Below are positions 1 to 6,488 of a stretch of DNA of 15,708 nucleotides, in pieces (the first letter of the stretch is position 1; every line of letters begins with the position of its first letter). This DNA comes from an uncultured Dorea sp. Lineage in GTDB: Bacteria > Bacillota > Clostridia > Lachnospirales > Lachnospiraceae. The stretch is from positions 1 to 15,708 of the forward strand of contig CAKRCL010000043.1 of the NCBI GenBank assembly GCA_934307335.1, in the 5' to 3' direction. A program made the translations under genes and the position numbers. Below the pieces are notes generated by a model that saw nothing but the letters and a program-made list of their open reading frames with translations, was not told the origin of the DNA and did not search any database.

Positions 1-9
1 AAAATATTC

Positions 10-38
10 TTGACAAAGCATTTTTTCTTGTGTATACT
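10..38 (+). promoter_or_regulatory. Promoter of the fab operon (fabH)
   Basis: The hexamers TTGACA (10-15) and TATACT (33-38) are separated by exactly 17 bp, a near-consensus housekeeping sigma promoter. Transcription should start near 45, giving a leader of about 60 nt before the fabH ATG at 107. The first FabT-like palindrome begins at the base after the -10 box, so a bound repressor would cover the start site. This is the only convincing promoter seen ahead of the ten-gene operon. Confidence 0.88.
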
Positions 39-86
39 TTGAAAGTCAAAATAATTGAGACTCAAATAAATTGAAACTCAAAGAAA
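39..86. promoter_or_regulatory. Triple 16-bp tandem operator, FabT-like
   Basis: Three adjacent 16-bp units start at 39, 55 and 71. Each begins with TTGA-N3-TCAA (TTGAAAGTCAA, TTGAGACTCAA, TTGAAACTCAA) followed by an A-rich tail. Units 2 and 3 match at 14 of 16 positions, units 1 and 2 at 12 of 16. The first palindrome extends to TTTGA-N3-TCAAA at 38-50. From general knowledge, streptococcal FabT sites are dyads of this TTTGA...TCAAA kind. A FabT-like gene lies at 9666-10148, so regulation of the operon by that protein is a reasonable inference. Position over the transcription start fits repression. Confidence 0.78.
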
Positions 87-106
87 AAGTTTCAGAAAGG
101 AAAGTT

Positions 107-1099
107 ATGAGTGCAAGATTTTGTGGGACAGGTTCTTGTGTACCAGCGCATGTAATGGATAATGATGATGTGGCAGAACTTGTAGAGACCAGTGATTCAT
201 GGATCAGAGAACGAACCGGAATTGCAAGGCGACATATTGCAGTGAAAGAGACAACGGTATCTATGGCCAGTGAAGCTGCAAAAAGAGCACTTGAGGATGC
301 CGGAGTATCGCCGAAAGATCTGGATATGATTCTGATGTCCACGATTTCTTCAGATGTTATTATTCCTTGTGGTGCTTGTGAGGTGCAAAGAGCCCTGGGA
401 GCAGACCGGGCTGTCTGTTTTGATTTAAATGGAGCATGCACCGGGTTTGTGCTGGCTTATAACACGGCAATGGCGTATGTGGAGAGTGGGATTTATCAGA
501 CGATTCTGATTGTAGGAAGTGAATCCTTGTCCAGATTAACAAACTGGAAAGACCGAGGAACGTGTATTCTCTTTGGAGATGGTGCAGGAGCAGCTGTGAT
601 AAAACGAGTCGAGGGACATACTTATCTTCCGGTGGCATATTCCGATGGAAATCGTGGAGATGCACTTTTGTGTCACAGTAAGCATGAAGAAAATGGGCTG
701 CAGATTCAGAACACAGAAGAAAATGGAGAAACACATTTGACACGAGAAGATTATCTTATGAAGATGGATGGTCAGGGAGTGTTTCGATTTGCAATTAAAC
801 AGGTACCGGAAGTCATCCGGGAAGTTTTGGAAAAAAATGAAGTAAAATCAGAAGAAATTGACTGGTATATTTTACATCAGGCAAATCAGAGAATTTTAGA
901 AGCTGTAGCAAAACGAATGGGCGAACCAGTGTCAAAGTTCCCTATGAACATGGAAGAGTATGGAAATACATCTTCTGCAAGTATTCCGATTCTTTTAGAC
1001 GAGATGAAAAGAGATGGAAGATTAAAACGAGGCCAAAAAATCGTGCTGGCAGGTTTCGGTGCAGGACTGACCTGGGGCGCGACAATTGTAGAGTGGTAA
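107..1099 (+). CDS. fabH: Beta-ketoacyl-ACP synthase III (FabH)
   Basis: FabH starts fatty-acid synthesis in the cytoplasm by condensing an acyl-CoA primer (acetyl- or branched/short-chain) with malonyl-ACP. The 330-residue product is of usual FabH length and shows the Cys-His-Asn triad: Cys111 in NGACTGF, His257 in ILHQAN and Asn287 in EYGNTSS. The C-terminal GFGAGLTWG block is also typical. The ATG at 107 follows AGAAAGGAAAG at suitable distance and aligns with the family N-terminus. An in-frame TTG at 71 lies inside the operator and has no good ribosome site, so it was not chosen. First gene of the operon, 36 bp before acpP. Primer preference cannot be read from the sequence. Confidence 0.97.
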   Translation: MSARFCGTGSCVPAHVMDNDDVAELVETSDSWIRERTGIARRHIAVKETTVSMASEAAKRALEDAGVSPKDLDMILMSTISSDVIIPCGACEVQRALGADRAVCFDLNGACTGFVLAYNTAMAYVESGIYQTILIVGSESLSRLTNWKDRGTCILFGDGAGAAVIKRVEGHTYLPVAYSDGNRGDALLCHSKHEENGLQIQNTEENGETHLTREDYLMKMDGQGVFRFAIKQVPEVIREVLEKNEVKSEEIDWYILHQANQRILEAVAKRMGEPVSKFPMNMEEYGNTSSASIPILLDEMKRDGRLKRGQKIVLAGFGAGLTWGATIVEW

Positions 1100-1135
1100 T
1101 TAGAGAAAGATTAATAGAAAAAAAGGAGAAAAATT

Positions 1136-1363
1136 ATGTTAGAGCAGATTAGAGAGATTATTGCGGAGAATTTAGCAATTGATGTGGAGAAGGTTACAGA
1201 AAGCGCAGATTTCAAAGAGGACTTAGACGCAGATTCTTTAGACCTTTTCGAGATGGTAACAGCATTAGAAGACGAGTATGATATCGAAATTCCAGAAGAA
1301 GACCTTCCAACACTCAAAACAGTCGGCGACGTAGTGAAGTACGTAGAGGCACATAAAGAATAA
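1136..1363 (+). CDS. acpP: Acyl carrier protein
   Basis: This is the small acidic carrier that holds the growing acyl chain on a 4'-phosphopantetheine arm and shuttles it between the Fab enzymes. The 75-residue protein has the normal length and the attachment motif DADSLDLFEM with Ser34 as the modified residue, followed by the acidic recognition helix. An AGGAG ribosome site lies at 1124-1128. It follows fabH by 36 bp. A 239-bp gap with strong secondary structure follows it, the longest gap in the operon; this may separate the very high demand for ACP from that for the downstream enzymes (inference). Confidence 0.98.
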   Translation: MLEQIREIIAENLAIDVEKVTESADFKEDLDADSLDLFEMVTALEDEYDIEIPEEDLPTLKTVGDVVKYVEAHKE

Positions 1364-1364
1364 G

Positions 1365-1452
1365 TATATCAGCTGAGAGGTGACTCCCACCTCTATAGGT
1401 GGTGAGAAACAAGCTGGTATCAGTGGTGGGAGTCAATCCCCCAGCTGATATA
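1365..1452. repeat. Nested inverted-repeat element between acpP and fabK
   Basis: Two perfect 11-bp arms nest inside each other. TATATCAGCTG (1365-1375) pairs with 1442-1452, and TGACTCCCACC (1381-1391) pairs with 1425-1435. A competing small hairpin CCACCT-CTAT-AGGTGG (1387-1402) reuses the left side of the inner arm, so two mutually exclusive folds exist. No T-run follows, so it is not a standard intrinsic terminator. The CCCACC-TCTATA-GGTGG hairpin recalls end hairpins of IS200/IS605-type elements, making a transposon-end relic possible, but no transposase gene is present. An RNA switch or processing signal is the alternative. The structure is certain; its role is not. Confidence 0.7.
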
Positions 1453-1466
1453 GCCTCCGGCAGGAT

Positions 1467-1546
1467 TGCAGAGGTGCGCAGTAGAAGTATGTCATGCAAT
1501 TGCATGACGCGCACCTCGCAGCAAGAATGCCGAGGCATTCTTGAAG
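1467..1546. repeat. Intergenic hairpin repeat, long copy (upstream of fabK)
   Basis: Three palindromic parts lie in a row. An outer stem GAGGTGCGC (1471-1479) pairs with GCGCACCTC (1509-1517) and extends by TGC/GCA across a one-base bulge. Inside it is the perfect 18-nt palindrome GTCATGCAATTGCATGAC (1491-1508). Directly after is a 10-bp hairpin CAAGAATGCC-GA-GGCATTCTTG (1522-1543). Its last 38 nt (1509-1546) recur at 2551-2588 with 35 matches, in the same orientation, on the other side of fabK. This looks like a dispersed REP/MITE-like intergenic repeat. No T-run follows the last hairpin. Confidence 0.75.
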
Positions 1547-1602
1547 TTTCAGTCATTTTAACAGCTCTTTTAGAAGTGTGAATGCAAGAAAGGAAACAAA
1601 TT

Positions 1603-2538
1603 ATGCAGACAGAAATAACAAAACTTCTCGGAATTGAATATCCGATCATCCAGGGCGGTATGGCCTGGGTGGCTGAGCACCATCTGGCAGCAGCAGTGTC
1701 TGAGGCAGGTGGTCTTGGTCTGATTGGTGCAGCAAGTGCGCCCGCAGAGTGGGTAAGAGAGCAGATCCGCGCAGCGAAAGAGCTGACGGATAAGCCATTT
1801 GGCGTGAATATCATGCTGATGAGTCCATACGCGGCAGATGTTGCAAAGGTTGTTGTAGAAGAAGGCGTTCAGGTTGTAACGACTGGAGCAGGAAGTCCGG
1901 GAAAATATATGGATATGTGGAAAGAGGCTGGAATTAAAGTGATTCCAGTGATAGCTTCTGTAGCTCTTGCAAAGCGTATGGAACGTGCAGGCGCGGATGC
2001 GGTCGTAGCTGAAGGCTGTGAATCAGGAGGGCATGTCGGCGAAAGTACCACGATGGCACTGGTGCCGCAGGTTGTCGATGCAGTTGATATTCCGGTTATT
2101 GCAGCCGGTGGAATCGGAGATGGAAGAGGAATTGCAGCGGCATTTATGCTTGGAGCCAGAGCAGTACAGATGGGAACGGCCTTTGTAGTAACAGAAGAAG
2201 CACAGGTGCATCAGAATTATAAGGATAAGATTTTAAATGCCAGCGATATTGATACGAGAGTGACAGGAAGATCAACCGGACACCCAGTGCGTGCACTTCG
2301 AAATGAGATGACGAAAAAGTACTTGAAACTGGAACAGGAAGGAGCCCCATTTGAAGAGTTGGAGCTCATGACACTTGGAGGCTTACGAAAGGCTGTTGTA
2401 GATGGTGACGTAAAGACTGGAAGCGTGATGTCTGGTCAGATCGCCGGACTTGTAAATGAACAGATGAGTTGTCAGGCTCTAATCCAGAAACTGGTCCGTG
2501 AGACAGATGCGTTAATAGGAACATTAAATTTATATTAG
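1603..2538 (+). CDS. fabK: Enoyl-ACP reductase II, FMN-dependent (FabK)
   Basis: FabK reduces trans-2-enoyl-ACP to acyl-ACP, the last step of each elongation round, using FMN and NAD(P)H. It replaces FabI and is not homologous to it. The 311-residue protein has the 2-nitropropane dioxygenase-like TIM barrel: YPIIQGGMAWV near the N-terminus, ESGGHVGE with His144 (the position of the catalytic His in pneumococcal FabK), and phosphate-binding IAAGGIGDGRGI and GARAVQMGTAFV. The ATG at 1603 was chosen because AAGGA (1590-1594) lies 8 bp upstream and the protein begins at the family's usual place; an upstream ATG at 1582 lacks a site. It is the only gene of the operon with repeat-filled gaps on both sides. 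Confidence 0.96.
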   Translation: MQTEITKLLGIEYPIIQGGMAWVAEHHLAAAVSEAGGLGLIGAASAPAEWVREQIRAAKELTDKPFGVNIMLMSPYAADVAKVVVEEGVQVVTTGAGSPGKYMDMWKEAGIKVIPVIASVALAKRMERAGADAVVAEGCESGGHVGESTTMALVPQVVDAVDIPVIAAGGIGDGRGIAAAFMLGARAVQMGTAFVVTEEAQVHQNYKDKILNASDIDTRVTGRSTGHPVRALRNEMTKKYLKLEQEGAPFEELELMTLGGLRKAVVDGDVKTGSVMSGQIAGLVNEQMSCQALIQKLVRETDALIGTLNLY

Positions 2539-2542
2539 GTGT

Positions 2543-2588
2543 GAGATGATGCGCATCTCGCAGCAAGAATGCCTCGGCATTCTTGAAG
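2543..2588. repeat. Intergenic hairpin repeat, short copy (downstream of fabK)
   Basis: This second copy of the element begins with a compact palindromic stem (GAGATG 2543-2548 with CATCTC 2554-2559). It continues with the shared GCAGC linker and the 10-bp hairpin CAAGAATGCC-TC-GGCATTCTTG (2564-2585), then GAAG. The inner 18-nt palindrome of the long copy is missing. The hairpin loop reads TC here and GA in the long copy, so the two 20-nt cores are exact reverse complements although their flanks run the same way. It lies in the 91-bp fabK-fabD gap. Confidence 0.75.
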
Positions 2589-2629
2589 AGTAGACTATAT
2601 TTATTGAGGATATAGGAGGTCGTAATTTT

Positions 2630-3556
2630 ATGAGTAAGATTGCATTTATCTATCCTGGGCAGGGAGCACAAAAAGCAGGTATGGGAGCTGATTTTTATGC
2701 GAACAGTGAGAATGCGAAAAAACTTTTCGACGAGGCATCAAAGCTTCTCGGACTGGATATGAAGGCACTTTGTTTTGAAGAAAACAATCTTTTAGATCAG
2801 ACAGAATATACACAGGCAGCTATGGTAACGACTTGCCTTGCTATGACAGAGATAGTTAAGGAGCGGGGATTAAGACCAGATGTGACGGCTGGATTGAGTC
2901 TTGGTGAGTATGCGGCCATTTCCGCAGCCGGCGGTATGAAACCCTTAGATGCAATTCGTCTGGTGAGAAAGAGAGGAATACTGATGCAGCATACTGTCCC
3001 GGCAGGAGAAGGTGCAATGTGTGCGATTCTTGGACTGGATAAGGAATGTATCGAATCAGTGACGGAAAAAATCGAAGGCGTATCTGTGGCGAATTATAAC
3101 TGTCCTGGGCAGATTGTAATTACAGGAAGAACAGCAGCTGTTGAGATTGCGGCACAGCAGTTAAAAGAGGCCGGAGCAAAGCGTACGGTCATGTTAAATG
3201 TAAGCGGACCGTTTCATTCAGAGCTTTTACTTCCGGCGGCGAAGGAACTGGAAGAAGAACTGAATAAGACAGAGTTTCATAAGCTTGAAATTCCATATGT
3301 GACAAATGTGACAGCAAAAAAAGTGTTGGACATTCAAGAGACACCGGAACTTTTGGTGACACAGCTTACATCCCCTGTTCGTTGGCAGCAGAGTATGGAG
3401 CAGATGATTGCAGACGGAGTTGACACATTTGTAGAGATAGGACCAGGCAAGACACTTGCCGGGTTTATGAAAAAAATTGATCGAAGTGTCAAGGTCTGCA
3501 ATATCGCTACATGGGAAGACCTTGAGAAAGAGGAAATGATATGGAGAAAAAAATAG
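2630..3556 (+). CDS. fabD: Malonyl-CoA:ACP transacylase (FabD)
   Basis: FabD moves the malonyl group made by acetyl-CoA carboxylase from CoA to ACP, supplying the two-carbon donor for FabH and FabF. The 308-residue protein has the normal length. It opens with IAFIYPGQGAQKAGMG, carries the nucleophile Ser90 in GLSLGEYAA, the substrate-carboxylate Arg115 in LVRKRG and the catalytic His196 in GPFHSELL. The more common GHSxGE reads GLSLGE here, a variant I recall from other Firmicute FabD proteins. A strong AGGAGG (2614-2619) fixes the start. Its last 16 nt overlap the start of fabG in another frame, pointing to translational coupling. Confidence 0.97.
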   Translation: MSKIAFIYPGQGAQKAGMGADFYANSENAKKLFDEASKLLGLDMKALCFEENNLLDQTEYTQAAMVTTCLAMTEIVKERGLRPDVTAGLSLGEYAAISAAGGMKPLDAIRLVRKRGILMQHTVPAGEGAMCAILGLDKECIESVTEKIEGVSVANYNCPGQIVITGRTAAVEIAAQQLKEAGAKRTVMLNVSGPFHSELLLPAAKELEEELNKTEFHKLEIPYVTNVTAKKVLDIQETPELLVTQLTSPVRWQQSMEQMIADGVDTFVEIGPGKTLAGFMKKIDRSVKVCNIATWEDLEKEEMIWRKK

Positions 3557-4278
3557 CAGTCGTGACAGGAGCATCCCGCGGAATCGGTGCAGCAATCGCA
3601 AAAGAACTGGCGGATGCCGGAATGCATGTCGTGATCAATTATTGTGGAAGTGAAGACAAAGCGCAGCATCTGCAGGCAGAAATTGAAGCGGCAGGTGGAA
3701 GTGCTTCTATATATAAATGTGATGTTTCAGACAGTATGTCATGTAAGGAATTTATAGGAAATGTTATTACAGAATATGGACATCTGGATGTGTTGGTGAA
3801 CAATGCCGGTATTACAAGAGATGGACTTTTGATGCGCATGTCCGAAGAGGACTTTGATATAGTGCTGGATACGAATTTAAAAGGTGCATTTCATACAATT
3901 CAGGCGGCTTCAAGACCGATGTTAAAACAGAGGAGTGGACGTATTATTAACATTTCCTCAGTCGTAGGAGTAGCTGGAAATGCAGGACAGGCCAACTATG
4001 CAGCATCCAAGGCAGGTGTGATTGGGCTTACCAAGTCTGTCGCAAAGGAGCTTGGATCAAGAGGAATTACGGTAAATGCTGTTGCACCGGGATTTATTGA
4101 TACAGATATGACACAGAGCCTGCCGGAGAAAGTAGTAGAAGCAACATTGGGACAGATCCCGCTTGGAAAATTCGGTGAGCCAACGCAAGTGGCAAAAGCA
4201 GTTGCATTTTTGGCATCAGAAGATGCTTCCTATATTACCGGTCAGGTATTGCATGTAGATGGTGGCATGGTGATGTAG
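3541..4278 (+). CDS. fabG: 3-oxoacyl-ACP reductase (FabG)
   Basis: FabG is the NADPH-dependent short-chain dehydrogenase that reduces 3-ketoacyl-ACP to 3-hydroxyacyl-ACP. The 245-residue protein has the Rossmann glycine motif TGASRGIG (residues 9-16), NNAG (87-90), and the catalytic set Asn112, Ser140, Tyr153 and Lys157 in the block NISSVVG...QANYAASKAG. It ends with YITGQVLHVDGGM, typical of FabG. The start lies inside the fabD end, with a GAGGAAA ribosome site in fabD coding sequence. A 19-bp gap precedes fabF. Confidence 0.97.
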   Translation: MEKKIAVVTGASRGIGAAIAKELADAGMHVVINYCGSEDKAQHLQAEIEAAGGSASIYKCDVSDSMSCKEFIGNVITEYGHLDVLVNNAGITRDGLLMRMSEEDFDIVLDTNLKGAFHTIQAASRPMLKQRSGRIINISSVVGVAGNAGQANYAASKAGVIGLTKSVAKELGSRGITVNAVAPGFIDTDMTQSLPEKVVEATLGQIPLGKFGEPTQVAKAVAFLASEDASYITGQVLHVDGGMVM

Positions 4279-4297
4279 ACGCTAGGAGGACAAAAAG

Positions 4298-5554
4298 ATG
4301 GCGAAAAATGAAATTACAAAAAGAAGAGTAGTTGTGACAGGTCTTGGAGCAATTACTCCGATTGGAAATAATGTTGTAGATTTTTGGGCCGGAGTCTGCG
4401 AAGGAAAAGTAGGAATCGGCGAAATTACGAAATTTGATACAACAGATTATAAAGTTAAACTTGCGGCAGAAGTCAAAGACTTTCAGGCGGGGGACTATAT
4501 GGATAAAAAGGCTGCCAGACGTATGGAAGCGTTTTCGCAGTATGCAGTTGCAGCAGCAAGGGAAGCTTATGAAGATTCAGGACTGGACATTGAGAAAGAA
4601 GATCCATTTCGCGCAGGTGTAATCATCGGTTCAGGTATCGGAAGTCTTCAAGTGGCTGAACAGAGTTATGAAAAGATTCTGACAAAGGGACCGTCAAGAG
4701 TCAATCCGCTTATGGTTCCGCTTATGATTTCTAATATGGCAGCGGGAAATGTGTCCATTCAATTTGGATTTCGTGGAAAATGTAGTAATGTCGTGACAGC
4801 CTGTGCAACTGGAACAAACTGTATCGGTGACGCCTTTCGTGCAATTCAGTATGGTGATGCGGATATGATGCTTGCCGGAGGGACCGAAGGATGTGTGTGT
4901 CCACTTGGTGTAGCAGGTTTTTCAGCTTTGACAGCACTTTCTACTTCTACAGATCCGTTACGTGCATCTATTCCATTTGATAAGGACAGAGATGGCTTTG
5001 TGCTTGGAGAAGGAGCCGGCGTTGTTATGCTGGAGGAGTTAGAACATGCAAAAGCGCGTGGAGCAAAGATTTATGCAGAAGTGACAGGATATGGTGCAAC
5101 GGGTGATGCCTATCATATTACATCTCCGGCGGAAGATGGAAGTGGCGCTGCGAAGGCAATGGAGATTGCGATGGAAGAAGCAGGTATTGAACCTGAACAG
5201 GTGGATTATATCAATGCACATGGAACGAGTACACATCATAATGATCTTTTTGAGACTTATGCAATTAAAAAAGCATTTGGTGAGGCAGCAAAGAATGTGG
5301 TCATTAATTCCACAAAATCCATGATCGGACACTTGCTTGGAGCAGCTGGTGCTGTGGAATTTATCACTTGTATCAAGAGTATGGAAGAAGGGTTCATTCA
5401 CCAGACTGTCGGAACAGTGGAGACGGATGAAGAGTGTGACCTGAATTATGCGGTTGGAAGCCCGGTCCGCAGAGAGATAAAGGCTGCAATGAGCAATTCT
5501 CTCGGATTTGGCGGACATAATGCAACACTTCTGATTCAAAAATATGAAGAATAA
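4298..5554 (+). CDS. fabF: Beta-ketoacyl-ACP synthase II (FabF)
   Basis: FabF carries out elongation by condensing acyl-ACP with malonyl-ACP. The 418-residue thiolase-fold protein has the Cys-His-His triad: Cys169 in VTACATGTN, His308 in NAHGTSTHH and His345 in KSMIGHLLG, with Lys340 also conserved. It ends with SNSLGFGGHNATLL, a FabF hallmark. AGGAGG at 4284-4289 supports the ATG. FabF and FabH are the only condensing enzymes in the window; there is no FabB, so FabF probably serves both saturated and unsaturated chains (inference). It is followed by accB after 12 bp. Confidence 0.97.
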   Translation: MAKNEITKRRVVVTGLGAITPIGNNVVDFWAGVCEGKVGIGEITKFDTTDYKVKLAAEVKDFQAGDYMDKKAARRMEAFSQYAVAAAREAYEDSGLDIEKEDPFRAGVIIGSGIGSLQVAEQSYEKILTKGPSRVNPLMVPLMISNMAAGNVSIQFGFRGKCSNVVTACATGTNCIGDAFRAIQYGDADMMLAGGTEGCVCPLGVAGFSALTALSTSTDPLRASIPFDKDRDGFVLGEGAGVVMLEELEHAKARGAKIYAEVTGYGATGDAYHITSPAEDGSGAAKAMEIAMEEAGIEPEQVDYINAHGTSTHHNDLFETYAIKKAFGEAAKNVVINSTKSMIGHLLGAAGAVEFITCIKSMEEGFIHQTVGTVETDEECDLNYAVGSPVRREIKAAMSNSLGFGGHNATLLIQKYEE

Positions 5555-5566
5555 GGGGAATCTATC

Positions 5567-6040
5567 ATGGACGTAGAGCAGTTGATAAAGCTGATTGATA
5601 AAGTATCTGGCTCAGAACTGACCGGATTTAAATATGAAGAAAATGGTGTAAAATTACAGCTAAATAAAAAAGAAAATCAAGTGGTCAAAGTGACGTCCTT
5701 GTCATCAGCTTCTATGGAGGAAGTTGCAGGGGGCGCCGGTATAGTGGCAGAGACAAATGTTACAGGAGCACAGAAGGAGGAGAAGATATCGGAAGCATCT
5801 CCTTTAGGAAATGTCGTGAAAGCACCGCTTGTAGGTACATTTTATGCGGCACCTGCAGAAGACGCACCGCCATTCATTCAAGTTGGAGATTCTGTAAAAA
5901 AAGGGCAGTCAGTTGCGATTATTGAGGCAATGAAGCTGATGAATGAAATTGAGAGTGACTTTGACGGGACAGTTGCCGAGATCCTTGTTGAGAATGGACA
6001 GCCGGTAGAATATGGTCAGCCATTATTCCGTATTGCGTAA
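5567..6040 (+). CDS. accB: Biotin carboxyl carrier protein (AccB)
   Basis: AccB carries the biotin that transfers CO2 from the carboxylase (AccC) to the carboxyltransferase (AccDA) in acetyl-CoA carboxylase, the committed step of the pathway. The 157-residue protein has an N-terminal helical segment (1-35), a flexible Ala/Glu-rich linker (about 45-80) and a C-terminal biotinyl domain (about 84-157). Biotin would attach to Lys123 in [10 protein letters not shown]. The [18 protein letters not shown] block with its inserted thumb is typical of bacterial BCCP. An AAGGGGAA ribosome site overlaps the fabF stop. Confidence 0.97.
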   Translation: MDVEQLIKLIDKVSGSELTGFKYEENGVKLQLNKKENQVVKVTSLSSASMEEVAGGAGIVAETNVTGAQKEEKISEASPLGNVVKAPLVGTFYAAPAEDAPPFIQVGDSVKKGQSVAIIEAMKLMNEIESDFDGTVAEILVENGQPVEYGQPLFRIA

Positions 6041-6050
6041 GGAGAGTGCT

Positions 6051-6479
6051 ATGAGACATTTAGATATTAAACAAATTCAGGAAATCATACCTCACAGACA
6101 TCCGTTTTTGCTATTAGATTATGTAGAAGATTATGAGCCGGGTGAGTATGCCGTGGCATATAAATGTGTGACCTACAGGGAAGAGTTTTTTGCGGGACAT
6201 TTTCCACAGGAGCCTGTTATGCCGGGAGTTCTGATCGTAGAGGCACTGGCTCAGGCTGGTGCGGTGGCAATCTTAAGCCTTCCTGAGAATGAAGGAAAGG
6301 TCGCATATTTTGGTGGCATTGATAAATGTAAATTCAAAGGAAAGGTTGTGCCAGGGGATAAAGTTCGTCTGGAGACAAAAATTATTCGGAAAAAAGGTCC
6401 GATCGGTGTCGGTGAGGCAGTTGCGACCGTAGATGGAAAGAAAGTAGTCAGTGCAGTCCTGACATTTGCAGTAGGGTAG
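6051..6479 (+). CDS. fabZ: 3-hydroxyacyl-ACP dehydratase (FabZ)
   Basis: FabZ dehydrates 3-hydroxyacyl-ACP to trans-2-enoyl-ACP, feeding FabK. The 142-residue hot-dog-fold protein has [10 protein letters not shown] near the N-terminus, catalytic His50 in [13 protein letters not shown] and Glu64 in VEALAQAG, and the family length. The ATG at 6051 is chosen because AAGGAGAG lies just upstream and the family sequence starts here; an upstream in-frame ATG at 6012 lies inside accB. No FabA, FabM or second FabZ/FabN copy is present, so the source of the cis double bond is not visible in this cluster. Confidence 0.96.
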   Translation: MRHLDIKQIQEIIPHRHPFLLLDYVEDYEPGEYAVAYKCVTYREEFFAGHFPQEPVMPGVLIVEALAQAGAVAILSLPENEGKVAYFGGIDKCKFKGKVVPGDKVRLETKIIRKKGPIGVGEAVATVDGKKVVSAVLTFAVG

Positions 6480-6488
6480 GTGAAGAGT

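Noticed and set aside
71..106. Extended N-terminus of FabH from TTG at 71
   Set aside because: It would begin inside the third operator unit and lacks a ribosome site; ATG 107 has one and matches the family start.
1522..1543. Intrinsic terminator after the acpP gap structure
   Set aside because: The hairpin is strong but is followed by GAAGTTTCAG, not a T-run, and the same holds for the copy at 2564-2585; rho-independent termination is unlikely.
1399..1581. 60-codon GTG-started open frame in the acpP-fabK gap
   Set aside because: It lies across two palindromic elements, has no sensible ribosome site or recognisable sequence, and its composition follows the inverted repeats.
1365..1588. CRISPR array or tRNA in the long gap
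   Set aside because: The repeats are inverted palindromes, not regularly spaced direct repeats with unique spacers, and no cloverleaf with T-loop and anticodon arms could be drawn.
1314..1814. 166-codon open frame on the minus strand over the acpP-fabK junction
   Set aside because: It is antisense to acpP and fabK, both clear genes, and spans the structured repeat; the protein shows no known motif and no promoter or ribosome site was seen.
5039..5539. 166-codon open frame on the minus strand inside fabF
   Set aside because: It is a shadow of the strongly conserved fabF coding sequence; its Cys/His-rich translation is a by-product of the opposite frame.
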